A DNA stretch of 64,000 nucleotides from CALINF01 sp039990395. Lineage in GTDB: Bacteria; Pseudomonadota; Gammaproteobacteria; Pseudomonadales; Halieaceae. The position numbers were made by a program, and so were the translations under genes. Positions 18,345 to 26,959 of this stretch are shown piece after piece. The stretch spans positions 124,001 to 188,000 of the forward strand of contig JBDXFZ010000146.1 in assembly GCA_039990395.1 (NCBI GenBank), written 5' to 3'. Position 1 is the stretch's first letter, and the number at the start of each line of letters is the position of its first letter. The notes under the pieces are model-generated. The model ran no database searches. It saw nothing but the letters and a program-made list of their open reading frames with translations, and was not told the DNA's origin.

Positions 18345-18370
18345 CTGACAAGTTAACTCGTCAGAATACT
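18345..18370. repeat. AAGTTAACTT-type palindrome
   Basis: Contains TGACAAGTTAACTCGTCA, a near-perfect palindrome. Its core recurs at 30061, 42341, 53957, 56148, 59631, 59726, 59863 and 62184. It resembles the end of a mobile element; no transposase is present nearby. Confidence 0.5.
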
Positions 18371-18412
18371 GACTGCTTGGTGTCTCAGGTCATGCATGCG
18401 ATACACAATAAT

Positions 18413-20398
18413 CTATCCATCACGAACGGCTAGTTCCTCAAACCGTGGATTGCTTCTTAACTCATGTAGGCTTCTGTCAGCTCTGAGCAGCTCCCTCGGG
18501 TATCCATATTGAATAGCTTTTTCTATATAGCCAAGCGCTTCTTCAGAATCACCTAGGCTACATAGCGCTTTGGCTGCAGCGTAATGCACAGAAAAGCTAT
18601 GCGGAGACAACTCTATGGCCTTTTCAATACTCGCCAACGCCGACTCTTTGTCACCGCTTGCCGCGTAGTAGTGCCCAATCAGAGCAAATGTATCTCCATC
18701 TGATGGGTTTATTCTCAGGCGCTGTTGCGATAACTCAAGGGCACGTGCATACATCGGAATTGCCAGCTCTGCAGTATGAGCTGAGAAACGGTAGGTATCC
18801 CCCAGTGCCCCCCATACATCAGCATTTTCCGGGCTCAGCTCTAGAGCTTTAGAGTACCAAATGACTGCATCATCGTACTCGCCGAGATAGTATTTACTTG
18901 ACGCGATATTGCTGTAAACGCCAGCAGAAGGCGACATTTTTAAAGAATGTCGCCACGAAACTGCGGCCAGATCAAATTGACCTCGCATAAAGTAGGCGGC
19001 CCCGAGACTGTTGTAGGCAAGTTCACTATCGGGTGCCAGTTCCGTGGACTTCTTAAAATGAGCGATCGCCTCTTTCACCTGGCCAACATCGTACAAATGC
19101 TGCCCAAAGGCTAAATACCCCCGAGCGTCATGGGGCCTCGAATCAATAACCCGGCGGAGGAGTTCATCAGCTCGATCAATCAAACCTTGCTGAAAATATG
19201 ATTGTGCGAGGCCGATATTCGCTTCGGTAGAATTGGCATTTATCGACAGCGCCTTGATGTACTCCAGATTGGCTTGTTTATAGTGCCCTGAATGGCGGTA
19301 CAAGTTACCAAGTGCCACATAAACGTCAATCTCCTGAATGTTCAGGGTGAGCGCTCGGTGACATGATTTTTCAGCCGCCTCAAAGTGCTCTGCATGACGT
19401 GTCAAAGAATACTTTGATAGCCACGCATCGCATAACCCTGCAAAGCCCTTGGCAAAACTAGGGTCGAGTTCTACAGCTGCCGTAAATAAGTCGATTGCGC
19501 CCTGCGCATCATCGTCATCCGCTGGATGCCTGAGATAAGCCCGAGCACGCAGATAACTGTCATATGCGAGTGGTTCAACCTTATAACTACCTTGAATGCT
19601 CTCTCGTGACGCGGGTGAGAGAAAAATTTCCAGTGAAGCTACTAGGTCGCTGGATATTTGATGTTGCAGAGACAGTATGTCCGTAAGATCGCTATCATAA
19701 GTATCTGACCAAACAGGGAAGCCGCTGATGGCTTCAATCAGCTGTGCTGTTACTACAATACGACTGTCCTGCCTGCTGACACTGCCCTCTAGCACGTGAC
19801 TAACACCAAGATGATGTCCAATGATCTGAATGTCGATTGACTTGTTCTTAAAGTAAAATGAAGAGCTGAGGGTTGTCACATTGAGCTCACTTAACCCAGA
19901 AAGCACATTGAGTAGCTCCCCAGCCAGACCGTCTCCAAAATATTCCAGTTGTATATCACCGTTAATGTTACGAAAAGGCATAACAGCAATCGACGGCCGT
20001 TTTGATACGCCAATAGACTGATCAATTTGCTCAAGAGTGCGCTCCGCGTCTATACGGCTGGCATATAACAAACCTACAAATAGAGTGACAAATAGAATAA
20101 GGGAAAACTCGACGACGCGCGCTGGCGTTAAAGCCATACGATCAGGACTGTAGTCAATCTTAGGTGCTTCCACCACGCCTCTTGGGGTGATATCAAAATA
20201 CCAGGCTAAAATCATCGAGGGGATGAAGCCCAGAGCTGCCAATTCAAGTACTATAGGAATCGCGCTATCAGGTAGATTGACCAGCGGCACGAGAACATCC
20301 GCCACCTGCAGTAAGGCCCACGCACCCGCAGAGTAGATCGCGGCTGCGCGATGCACTTTTCGTTGTTTTATTTCTAAAAGTAACCGCCGAAAATCCAT
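18413..20398 (-). CDS. TolB/FlgO-like and TPR membrane protein, copy 2
   Basis: A 661-residue paralogue of the proteins at 8668 and 43636. The N-terminus LLLEIKQRKVHRAAAIYSAG precedes two membrane segments (about 18-38 and 45-66), and a third lies near 92-112. A TolB/FlgO-like domain spans about 130-260 (SIAVMPFRNINGDIQLEYFG to SDLTDILSLQHQ). At least eight TPR units follow (for example AYNSLGAAYFMRGQFDLAAV). Probably an inner-membrane scaffold with a large TPR domain; partners are unknown. The ATG start matches the paralogue alignment. Confidence 0.85.
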   Translation of the reverse strand: MDFRRLLLEIKQRKVHRAAAIYSAGAWALLQVADVLVPLVNLPDSAIPIVLELAALGFIPSMILAWYFDITPRGVVEAPKIDYSPDRMALTPARVVEFSLILFVTLFVGLLYASRIDAERTLEQIDQSIGVSKRPSIAVMPFRNINGDIQLEYFGDGLAGELLNVLSGLSELNVTTLSSSFYFKNKSIDIQIIGHHLGVSHVLEGSVSRQDSRIVVTAQLIEAISGFPVWSDTYDSDLTDILSLQHQISSDLVASLEIFLSPASRESIQGSYKVEPLAYDSYLRARAYLRHPADDDDAQGAIDLFTAAVELDPSFAKGFAGLCDAWLSKYSLTRHAEHFEAAEKSCHRALTLNIQEIDVYVALGNLYRHSGHYKQANLEYIKALSINANSTEANIGLAQSYFQQGLIDRADELLRRVIDSRPHDARGYLAFGQHLYDVGQVKEAIAHFKKSTELAPDSELAYNSLGAAYFMRGQFDLAAVSWRHSLKMSPSAGVYSNIASSKYYLGEYDDAVIWYSKALELSPENADVWGALGDTYRFSAHTAELAIPMYARALELSQQRLRINPSDGDTFALIGHYYAASGDKESALASIEKAIELSPHSFSVHYAAAKALCSLGDSEEALGYIEKAIQYGYPRELLRADRSLHELRSNPRFEELAVRDG

Positions 20399-20731
20399 AA
20401 CGAGCGATGACCTGTTGCTTATCGAAGCACATCAGCCGAACGTTGGATGGCGCCATTACTGCACGAGAACCTCAAACGGCCGGCATTTAAGTATCCATAC
20501 CAGTTTGAGTGTAGAACATATTTGGGATTCAGCTACTATTCTCAATCAACAATCTGATTCAACAGCGTCACTCAATGGAGTGCGGGTAAGTTGTCTGGCC
20601 GAAACTAGTCGAATTGATTAGTGCATGCCTATAGATGTGCCATCTGCTCTTTGAGGGTCTGCTACTTGCAAGAAAGCTGCCTGTATTGGCAACGCTAGTC
20701 GTCCTTGTAAGCACATCCTTGCCTGGATAAG
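20399..20731. other. Intergenic region, no gene seen
   Basis: Separates the two minus-strand genes at 18413 and 20732. Short open frames exist but none shows family features. Includes the promoter region for the TPR gene. Confidence 0.4.
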
Positions 20732-21181
20732 CTAATTGAACATATCCGCAGCTACTTTCCAGCCACCACTCTCCTTCACCCAGACGACCAGATAGTGACC
20801 TTCGACAATTGAGCCATCAGAGCTCTTCGTAGTGGCGGTGCCGTAGTCATATGCCATGTCGCCACTAGGTGCGATAAAGGCAAAGTCTGACGCCCAAGAA
20901 ACTGTATCATCTGTTTTCAACATCGCTTTTGTAGCTCTTCTTATACCCTCTAGACCAACGATTGGCGGAGAACCAGGCACTATCAATACTGAATTTTCTG
21001 CCATAAGGGCCATGACACCTTCTAAGTCTTTAGCAGCGAACATGTCTGACCATTTGCTTTCAAGTGCCGTGATTTCATCACTATTTGATGCTAGTCCGGC
21101 CTCTACGGGCTCTTCACTAAAACTGTGCGCGCTGAAACCAATGAGTAGCGTTACTGTTAGACATAATTGGCGATATAGCAT
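20732..21181 (-). CDS. SnoaL-like/DUF4440 (NTF2-fold) exported protein
   Basis: A 149-residue protein with a cleavable signal peptide (MLYRQLCLTVTLLIGFSAHSFS) and an NTF2-like domain. The family pattern is visible: EITALESKWSDMFAAKDLEG, then MALMAENSVLIVPGSPPIVG, then a central beta sheet ending in VVWVKESGGWKVAADMFN. Such domains bind small ligands or act as enzymes (ketosteroid-isomerase fold); the role here is unknown. A palindromic repeat (21225-21303) lies just upstream of its start, with the conserved AGAATAGACC leader. Confidence 0.8.
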   Translation of the reverse strand: MLYRQLCLTVTLLIGFSAHSFSEEPVEAGLASNSDEITALESKWSDMFAAKDLEGVMALMAENSVLIVPGSPPIVGLEGIRRATKAMLKTDDTVSWASDFAFIAPSGDMAYDYGTATTKSSDGSIVEGHYLVVWVKESGGWKVAADMFN

Positions 21182-21224
21182 TTTGACATTTCCTTTTAGT
21201 TAAACCTACGTCAAGAATAGACCG

Positions 21225-21303
21225 ATGTCCGCTAATAGGCGAAAGCTGACGCTAGAGGGCCTGGTTTGGCCAAGGAGAGGTTAGCTACCACCTCTTATGC
21301 GAC
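21225..21303 (+). repeat. Palindromic cassette-type repeat, copy R1
   Basis: Starts AGACCGATGTCCGCTAATAG and runs through GGGCCTGGTTTGGCC to a degenerate right arm (ACCACCTCTTATGCGAC). Its left end faces the start of the minus-strand SnoaL-like gene, the same orientation rule as in the 46-53 kb array. Confidence 0.7.
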
Positions 21304-21380
21304 TATTGTTGGTGGCGAATGAGACTATTGTCGAGTTCTGCTTTGGGGTCGTGAGCGGACATCTCCCTCGTAACAATCAC

Positions 21381-22484
21381 TCAGGATTCAGTCAATCCTA
21401 GCGTCGAGGGTACAAACAGTTCCTCAATCGTTAGACGTCGACTAGCGAGACCTTGTTCATAAGAATAACGAAACAGCGTTTCAAGTGCCTTCCGATTGGG
21501 CTCAATACCGTAGGGCCAGAAGTTCTTACCCATAACTTGCTGAGTATCCTCAGTCTCTTGGGCGTACCAAGGCAATGTTTCGAAGAAGTGATCCTTTCGC
21601 ATCTGGGTATAGCCAATAGTCTTTGATTCAGAATAGGCGTTAAATACTGCCTCAGGTAACCAAGGGTGTTCAGCTATCAAATCATTTCGAATTGCTACTG
21701 CATGCATGATAGGGAATATTCCAGTACGAGAAAAATAATCGCGTTCCGTAGCACGAGAATCACTAAAAAGCCGTTGAATTTTCGGATTGCCGTCAACAAA
21801 TGCTCGTGGCTCGATTGCATGAAAGAGAGCATCAACATCTCTGTCGAGAAGTAGGTCAGATTCGTCTTTACCAGCCGGTCCAGTGCGTACGTTCAGTTCT
21901 TTAGGGAACACATTCTCGTTCTTTGAAACTGTGCCGGATGTAGCAGCAGAAGAGTCTTTGGCAGATATTACCCATTCAATATCTTCGGGCCGAACGTCAT
22001 ACTCATCCTGTAGAATCCCTCGAATCCAATGCAGAGACGTTGATGAATACCCCGGCGAGGCAACTCGCTTACCTTTCAGCTGTGATGGATGTTCGATACC
22101 CGCATCAGAATTAACAAAGATGCTCCTGTGCCTAAATGTTCTTAATGGAAAGACTGGAATCAGCGAATAATCTCGGAAGTTGTCATTTGCATATGACAAC
22201 ATAAAGGGTGCGAGGCCTACTTCCGTCACAGCACGTGTTTGTGGCCCGGAAAAAACGTGATTGTTCAAATCCCCGATCCTGTCGATTTCAAAATCCGTCT
22301 TACATCCTTCCACTTTGGCTTTGCCTGTCATGAAAGCCTTGACGTGATTGTAAGGATACCCGGCGGCGGAAAGCGCCAGTTGACGACTTGGATTCCCAGC
22401 AAAGATTTGATTTGGCTGGGCCAGCAATAGCGATGCCGCCGAGGCCAACGAAACTTTTAGGGTGTCCCTGCGACTTATACTCAT
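21381..22484 (-). CDS. Tat-exported solute-binding-like protein, 4,5-dihydroxyphthalate decarboxylase-like
   Basis: A 367-residue protein with a Tat-type signal (SRRDTLKVSLASAASLLLA, residues 4-22). The rest has the periplasmic-binding-protein-like fold of the group annotated as 4,5-dihydroxyphthalate decarboxylase or ABC substrate-binding protein (NMT1/THI5-like). Typical segments are FRHRSIFVNSDAGIEHPSQL, LKGKRVASPGYSSTSLHWIR and ILQDEYDVRPEDIEWV. No ABC permease or ATPase gene is adjacent, so it may be an orphan binding protein or an enzyme. AGAGG precedes the ATG. It lies between palindromic repeats R1 and R2. Confidence 0.78.
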   Translation of the reverse strand: MSISRRDTLKVSLASAASLLLAQPNQIFAGNPSRQLALSAAGYPYNHVKAFMTGKAKVEGCKTDFEIDRIGDLNNHVFSGPQTRAVTEVGLAPFMLSYANDNFRDYSLIPVFPLRTFRHRSIFVNSDAGIEHPSQLKGKRVASPGYSSTSLHWIRGILQDEYDVRPEDIEWVISAKDSSAATSGTVSKNENVFPKELNVRTGPAGKDESDLLLDRDVDALFHAIEPRAFVDGNPKIQRLFSDSRATERDYFSRTGIFPIMHAVAIRNDLIAEHPWLPEAVFNAYSESKTIGYTQMRKDHFFETLPWYAQETEDTQQVMGKNFWPYGIEPNRKALETLFRYSYEQGLASRRLTIEELFVPSTLGLTES

Positions 22485-22591
22485 ACAAAACCTCTAACGC
22501 TTTTTAGTGTGATTCTTGGAGTGCTTGACCTGCTTAGATGAACGTCTGCTACTGGTTCGTAAACGGATATATCCAATAGCATAGCACCAGC

Positions 22592-22680
22592 CTCCGCTCC
22601 TAGGCTAAAGCGTACGCTCGAGAGCCTGATTCGGCCCTTGGGCGGGTAGCTTCCCCTTTTACTTCATAGCGGCCGATATT
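22592..22680 (+). repeat. Palindromic cassette-type repeat, copy R2
   Basis: Diverged full-length copy. The left arm is CTCCGCTCCTAGGCTAAAGC, the centre GAGAGCCTGATTCGGCCC, and the right arm ends in TACTTCATAGCGGCCGATA. It is located between the solute-binding-like gene and the small membrane protein gene at 22734. Confidence 0.65.
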
Positions 22681-22733
22681 AGCGAGCTTTTCCCAGCCGA
22701 CGGTGGAGCTCAATAGGCGGAATCTCAGCTGTC

Positions 22734-23189
22734 TCAAATCAGAAGGCCGTCAATGAACTCGCGAAAGTCTTTGTTGTACCGCTGTTTTCTGTGTTTCCAA
22801 TAATCCCGATACATTGGTTGGCTCATATTCTCACGCCAGTCCACTCCAAAAGTGGTAGCTCCTTCCTCATCTCCCAGCGAGCTATAAACCCCAAAATCTT
22901 GCTCAGACATGGTCATATAGCCATCGAGGTACTTAAATAGCTTCCATTTTTGGAAGTCGTCCAGTTTGTGGTATGAGTTTTCAGCTGTATAGATAAGCTT
23001 TGAAAGCTGCTCATCTTGGGCGAGTAATTCCATGGCTTGAACAAAATTATCTGTGCCATCAGATGACGCTGAAATTTCTAGTTGCACTCGAGTTTGTCCA
23101 ATCTCATATGCGACTAATACAAGTCCCAGAAACACGCTCAGATTTACTCCAAGTCCAAGCCAGCTATCCCATGAATTGACTTTCGACAT
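22734..23189 (-). CDS. Small one-TM membrane protein, array family A (member 1)
   Basis: A 151-residue protein with one N-terminal membrane helix (about residues 11-30, LGLGVNLSVFLGLVLVAYEI). A charged helical domain follows and ends in the pattern W-K-H-R-K-x-x-Y-x-x-x-F-x-x-F-I-D-G-L. The same plan and C-terminal pattern recur at 46640 and 49967, and more distantly at 52277 and 53184. No function is known to me. Between its start and the next gene lies half of a palindromic repeat with the leader AAGGATAGCTCTATG. Confidence 0.7.
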   Translation of the reverse strand: MSKVNSWDSWLGLGVNLSVFLGLVLVAYEIGQTRVQLEISASSDGTDNFVQAMELLAQDEQLSKLIYTAENSYHKLDDFQKWKLFKYLDGYMTMSEQDFGVYSSLGDEEGATTFGVDWRENMSQPMYRDYWKHRKQRYNKDFREFIDGLLI

Positions 23190-23232
23190 ATTTAACTCCT
23201 AGCTTCCCTCTAATTTCTACCAAGGATAGCTC

Positions 23233-23260
23233 TATGTCCCCTACTAGGCGATAGAGAGCC
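23233..23260 (+). repeat. Palindromic cassette-type repeat, left half (R3L)
   Basis: ATGTCCCCTACTAGGCGATA followed by GAGAGCCTG. The part AAGCGGACGTT of the consensus is missing. It runs directly into the truncated recombinase frame, so the repeat marks the recombinase's 5' break point. Confidence 0.65.
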
Positions 23261-23707
23261 TGTGACCTAATGCAGCTCAGAGTTGCTGACCTTGCCCAGG
23301 GTAATCGCGTTCAAAGCCGAGCAAGGATAATTCAGAGGAAAACAGGTCGGCCGGTCCAATTCGAGATTTCCGAACAGACTAGGCGATCCTTGGAACGCTG
23401 GATTGCGCTTCGGGCCCTAAAACCTATTGATTATGTATTTCCAAGCAGAGTGGTGAAGTCTGCTCACCTTTCCAGGCGTCAGTACTTGAGGATAGTCCAT
23501 CGATGGGTCGCCGATATTGGCTTAGATACCGCCCTCTATGGCACGCATACTCTAAGAAGAACGAAGGCTTCGATCATCTACAGAAAGACGAAGAACATAC
23601 GAGCAGTTCAGCTGCTCTTGGGGCATTCCAGCCTAGAGAGCACAGTCCGCTATCTTGGGATAGATGAAGACGATGCTTTGACGCTGGCTGAGCAAATAGA
23701 GGTTTAG
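23255..23707 (+). pseudogene. 5'-truncated tyrosine recombinase (integrase catalytic domain)
   Basis: About 150 residues of a tyrosine recombinase catalytic domain. The readable frame begins RACDLMQLRVADL, directly after an in-frame TAG at 23252-23254; the first ATG is at 23270. Catalytic residues can be matched: Arg in RACDL, Lys in QRKTGRPVQF, H-x-x-R in HTLRR, His in LLGHSS and Tyr in TVRYLGI. The N-terminal core-binding domain of a normal integrase is missing. The fragment is bracketed by inverted halves of the palindromic repeat (23233-23260 and 23708-23775), which suggests it was captured or cut by rearrangement at those repeats. Some short recombinases of this type may be complete at about 200 residues, but the in-frame stop argues against that here. 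Confidence 0.75.
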
Positions 23708-23775
23708 GGACTCTAACCGGGCCCTGCAAAGGGTCCGCTTTCGCCTAATTCGGAACATTAGGTCTATACTGGTTT
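23708..23775 (-). repeat. Palindromic cassette-type repeat, inverted copy (R3R)
   Basis: Inverted relative to R3L. It contains CTCTAACCGGGCCC, GGTCCGCTTTCGCCTAAT, and the leader AGGTCTATACTGG pointing into the plus-strand sulfatase. The repeat begins at the recombinase stop codon, as expected if it is a 3' boundary of that unit. Confidence 0.7.
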
Positions 23776-23860
23776 TATAGGCCGCCTTCGTCGCAAAGCC
23801 GACGTTCATGAAAACCCACTGCGCGTTTTATGACTTGACTCAGGCATTACATTTAGCTGC

Positions 23861-25327
23861 TTGCTGAAAAACATGGACACCGCAATGACAAGAACCAAAT
23901 TGATAGTAAAACTCTTTCTTGTGCCCTTCATTTTTGCTGGCCTGACGCCCGCGTGGGCAGAGGAGAAGCCCAACATCGTCCTGGTATTTCTGGATAATTT
24001 CGGTTGGGGAGAGCCTGGCTTCAATGGGGGCGGAATCGTTCGGGGCACAGAGACTCCTCGAATGGACCAAATCGCCACTGAAGGGCTGCGCCTCACCAAC
24101 TTTAACGTTGAAGCGCAGTGTACTCCTTCGCGATCAGCAATTATGACAGGGCGATATGCTATACGCAGCGGCAATGGCGTAGCTCCTCTCGGCAGTGGCG
24201 TCTACGGCCTCGTCCAATGGGAATACACTATGGCAGAGATGCTGTCTGATGCCGGTTATGCAACGGGCATGTTTGGCAAATGGCATCTCGGCCGCACTGA
24301 AGGCAGGTTCCCAACCGATCAAGGCTTCGACGAATGGTATGGCATTCACAACTCGACCGATGAAGCGACCTACCATAGTCGACCCGGCTTCGCAGACAGT
24401 GGCGTCGAGGAAACCTGGGTAATGGAAGCCAGAAAAAGTGAAAAACCCCGCAAGTTGCGACCTTACCGGCTGGACTACCGCCCACTCATTGACAAGGATC
24501 TGACGGACAGAGCGATTAAGTTCATGGAAAGCAACGCCAAAATAAACAAGCCGTTCTTTCTCTTTGTCCCCTACACGGCGACCCATTTTCCCACGATGGT
24601 TCACCCCGATTTCGAAGGCAAGTCCGGGAACGGACCCTGGGCCGATATGCTGATGCAGATCGACGCCTACACCGGTCGATTGCTCGACTCGATAGACGAT
24701 CTGGGTATTAGAGACAATACCATCTTCATCTTTACTGCTGACAATGGGCCGGAGATGGCACATGGAAACAATATGGTCACGCTACAGCCCACTGCCCAGG
24801 GAAGCCCTGGCCCTTGGAGAGGCACTCTCTTCACCGGTTTCGAGGGAAGCTTGCGAGTTCCTTTCGCCGTCCGCTGGCCCGGCAAGATACCAGCAGGAAA
24901 ATCAAGCGACGAAATCGTACACGAGATGGATCTCTTCCCAACACTGGCGAAAATCACCGGCGGCAAGATCCCGGGCGACCGCGAGTTTGATGGTATCGAA
25001 ATGAAAGACTTCTTTCTTGGTAAGGAAGAGAAATCCGGTCGTGAATCGGTAATCGTCTATATGGGTAACGATGTGTACGGAATCAAGTGGCGCAACTGGA
25101 AACTTCATTTCAAGGAGTTGGATACGGTCTTCGGAGAAGTCAGGGAATACGGAATGCCCAAGCTATACAATCTCCATAGTGACATGTCCGAGCGAGAAAA
25201 CGTCTTCTTCGCCGACGCGTGGGTTTCCAAGGCGGCCAGTCCAAAGCTTGTCGAGCATGCTGAGTCCTTGAAAAGAGAGCCACCGATTAAGCCGGGGACA
25301 CACGACCCTTACGAACCGCCCAAATGA
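23861..25327 (+). CDS. Secreted sulfatase (type I, formylglycine-dependent), copy 1
   Basis: A 488-residue sulfatase. A signal peptide (about MTRTKLIVKLFLVPFIFAGL, then TPAWA) precedes KPNIVLVFLDNFGWGEPG, the N-terminal metal-binding strand. Cys87 in CTPSRSAIMTGR is the site converted to formylglycine. KWHLGR (GMFGKWHLGR) and TADNGPE are further catalytic and metal motifs. It hydrolyses sulfate esters, probably from algal polysaccharides or small sulfated compounds in the periplasm. In-frame ATGs at 23861, 23873 and 23885 are possible starts; the last fits the signal peptide best. It sits between repeats R3R and R4. No maturation enzyme is in the window. Confidence 0.92.
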   Translation: MLKNMDTAMTRTKLIVKLFLVPFIFAGLTPAWAEEKPNIVLVFLDNFGWGEPGFNGGGIVRGTETPRMDQIATEGLRLTNFNVEAQCTPSRSAIMTGRYAIRSGNGVAPLGSGVYGLVQWEYTMAEMLSDAGYATGMFGKWHLGRTEGRFPTDQGFDEWYGIHNSTDEATYHSRPGFADSGVEETWVMEARKSEKPRKLRPYRLDYRPLIDKDLTDRAIKFMESNAKINKPFFLFVPYTATHFPTMVHPDFEGKSGNGPWADMLMQIDAYTGRLLDSIDDLGIRDNTIFIFTADNGPEMAHGNNMVTLQPTAQGSPGPWRGTLFTGFEGSLRVPFAVRWPGKIPAGKSSDEIVHEMDLFPTLAKITGGKIPGDREFDGIEMKDFFLGKEEKSGRESVIVYMGNDVYGIKWRNWKLHFKELDTVFGEVREYGMPKLYNLHSDMSERENVFFADAWVSKAASPKLVEHAESLKREPPIKPGTHDPYEPPK

Positions 25328-25449
25328 CGACCGACTAAAGTATAGATAGCGAACAGAGCACTGCAGCCGGCAGTTGGTTTTAATCGTTGCTGAATCTCCG
25401 CTTTTGGCGACATAGCAGACCCTCGAAATGGCCAACTTTTCGCTTCTTT

Positions 25450-25524
25450 GATGTCTCCCTCGAGGTGAAAGCGGACATATCCCCTTATGGCCTAGTCAGG
25501 CCCTCTAACGTGAATTGCTAGACG
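25450..25524 (-). repeat. Palindromic cassette-type repeat, inverted copy (R4)
   Basis: Reads CGAGGTGAAAGCGGACATAT, then GGCCTAGTCAGGCCCTCTAA and a degenerate terminal arm. It lies in the 306-bp gap between the sulfatase and the DUF1254-type gene, both on the plus strand, so its orientation follows the gene direction as elsewhere. Nothing else is seen in that gap. Confidence 0.7.
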
Positions 25525-25633
25525 TGCGTGTTTGGAAACCTTAACCTAACGCCGTTTTTTGAACTCTCTTACTGCCCTGCACAGTATCTACAGTCGGAGA
25601 CTATTAATCGTTTTTCAAATAGGAGCGTTGCAG

Positions 25634-26677
25634 ATGAAATTAGCATCCAAGTTTTATGTGGTTCTAGCACTTCTACTCACTAGCATGGGTATGCCCATAT
25701 CCTACGCAGCAGATGCAGTGGACACCACCGAATGGGGTACTCGCCCTGAGGCTACTGGCATGACCGCAGAGGAATTCATCAGAGCCGAGGGGTTAGACTT
25801 TGCAGCCAATCTGGTGAGGAAAAATGGGGTCAATACTTTCAACACTCCAACGATCGCGAGCGTCGACAACCAGATTCTCACCACTCCCAACGTGAATGTT
25901 CTATACACGGCTGCGGCAGTGGACACCACGGGGGGCTTCACTCTCAACCTTCCCATTGATGACACGCGTTTGGTTACGGCCCAAATAATAAACCTAGACA
26001 CACATACAACACCGATCCACCTAAATAAGGGTGGAGTTTACAAGTTCCCCGCGGGGCAATTTGATAACCATATAGGAATTTTGGTGCGCATCGGTGTTGA
26101 GGATAAGACGGACGCAGAGGCTCAGGTCAAGGTCATCGCTGATGAGTTGAGCGTGGATGCGGTAAACGCGAACCCTATCCCGAACTACGACCTAGATAAA
26201 CTCTTAGCCACACGAGCAGCGTTGAAAACTGAATTCGCAAAAACCCCTATCGATAGTACCGGTGGGATGGTGGAGTCAGTTGATCAGATCACAGACTGGG
26301 AGAAGTACACTCTCATTAGTGCGGGCGGGTGGGGCTTAAGTGGTCCAGCTCGGGCTGCCTACAAGCTTATCCCCGGACCTGAATCTGTTGAGTGCAGCAC
26401 GGTGACCGTCGAAGCGCCGCCAATAAACACCGACGCAAATGGTTTTTACAGTCTCACTATCTACGGCAAGGACATGTTCCTTATGGCCGATGAAAACAAC
26501 ACGGTCAAAAGTCAAAGTGCAGACCTCATTGAAGTCACAGTTGGGCCAATTAAATGCGCGGAAGGTGCCTCAAATTACCTCCAGGCGCCTAAGCCTTGGA
26601 ACATAGTTCTGAGGGCCTACGAGCCTGATGCGGATGCTTTCATGGCGCAACCCGATGGAAAGGTCATCGCCAAATAA
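25634..26677 (+). CDS. DUF1254/DUF1214 domain exported protein
   Basis: A 347-residue protein with a signal peptide (MKLASKFYVVLALLLTSMGM, then PISYA). A DUF1254-like N-terminal half (NVRKNGVNTFN and VNVLYTAAAVDTTGGFTLNL regions) is followed by a DUF1214-like C-terminal domain (NGFYSLTIYGKDMFL to PWNIVLRAYEPDADAF). The pair is widespread in marine bacteria, often near hydrolases, but no activity is established. ATG 25634 has AGGAG eight bases before it; an upstream in-frame TTG at 25559 would put the signal peptide internally. Confidence 0.85.
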   Translation: MKLASKFYVVLALLLTSMGMPISYAADAVDTTEWGTRPEATGMTAEEFIRAEGLDFAANLVRKNGVNTFNTPTIASVDNQILTTPNVNVLYTAAAVDTTGGFTLNLPIDDTRLVTAQIINLDTHTTPIHLNKGGVYKFPAGQFDNHIGILVRIGVEDKTDAEAQVKVIADELSVDAVNANPIPNYDLDKLLATRAALKTEFAKTPIDSTGGMVESVDQITDWEKYTLISAGGWGLSGPARAAYKLIPGPESVECSTVTVEAPPINTDANGFYSLTIYGKDMFLMADENNTVKSQSADLIEVTVGPIKCAEGASNYLQAPKPWNIVLRAYEPDADAFMAQPDGKVIAK

Positions 26678-26825
26678 TTTAACTAGGCCAATATCAGTGC
26701 CTTCAAGCTGATTGCTTCGAAAGCTGGCGGACTTCTCTGGTAGCCAGCACCCGGTGCTGCGGTTCCTGCGCGTCTGCAATCGACTCTGAGGCAACCCTCA
26801 AGATGACTGACTAGTGACTTTTCTA

Positions 26826-26860
26826 ATGCCCTCTACGACGTGAGGGCGGATATTATTCCT
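26826..26860 (-). repeat. Possible degenerate palindromic repeat (R5)
   Basis: CGACGTGAGGGCGGATATTA resembles the inverted right arm of the repeat family (GAGGTGAAAGCGGACATT) with several mismatches. It lies between two plus-strand genes. Weak; it may be coincidence. Confidence 0.35.
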
Positions 26861-26959
26861 AGATGAACAACCTAGGCATCTACTCAGGCTTTTCAACCAA
26901 GGAAGCTCTCGGTAGAATCTGTATTCTTCCAAATTAGCAATCCAACAGGACGTCACGCC

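Noticed and set aside
24134..24763. A 209-codon minus-strand frame
   Set aside because: Fully antisense to the sulfatase catalytic domain, whose motifs are clear.
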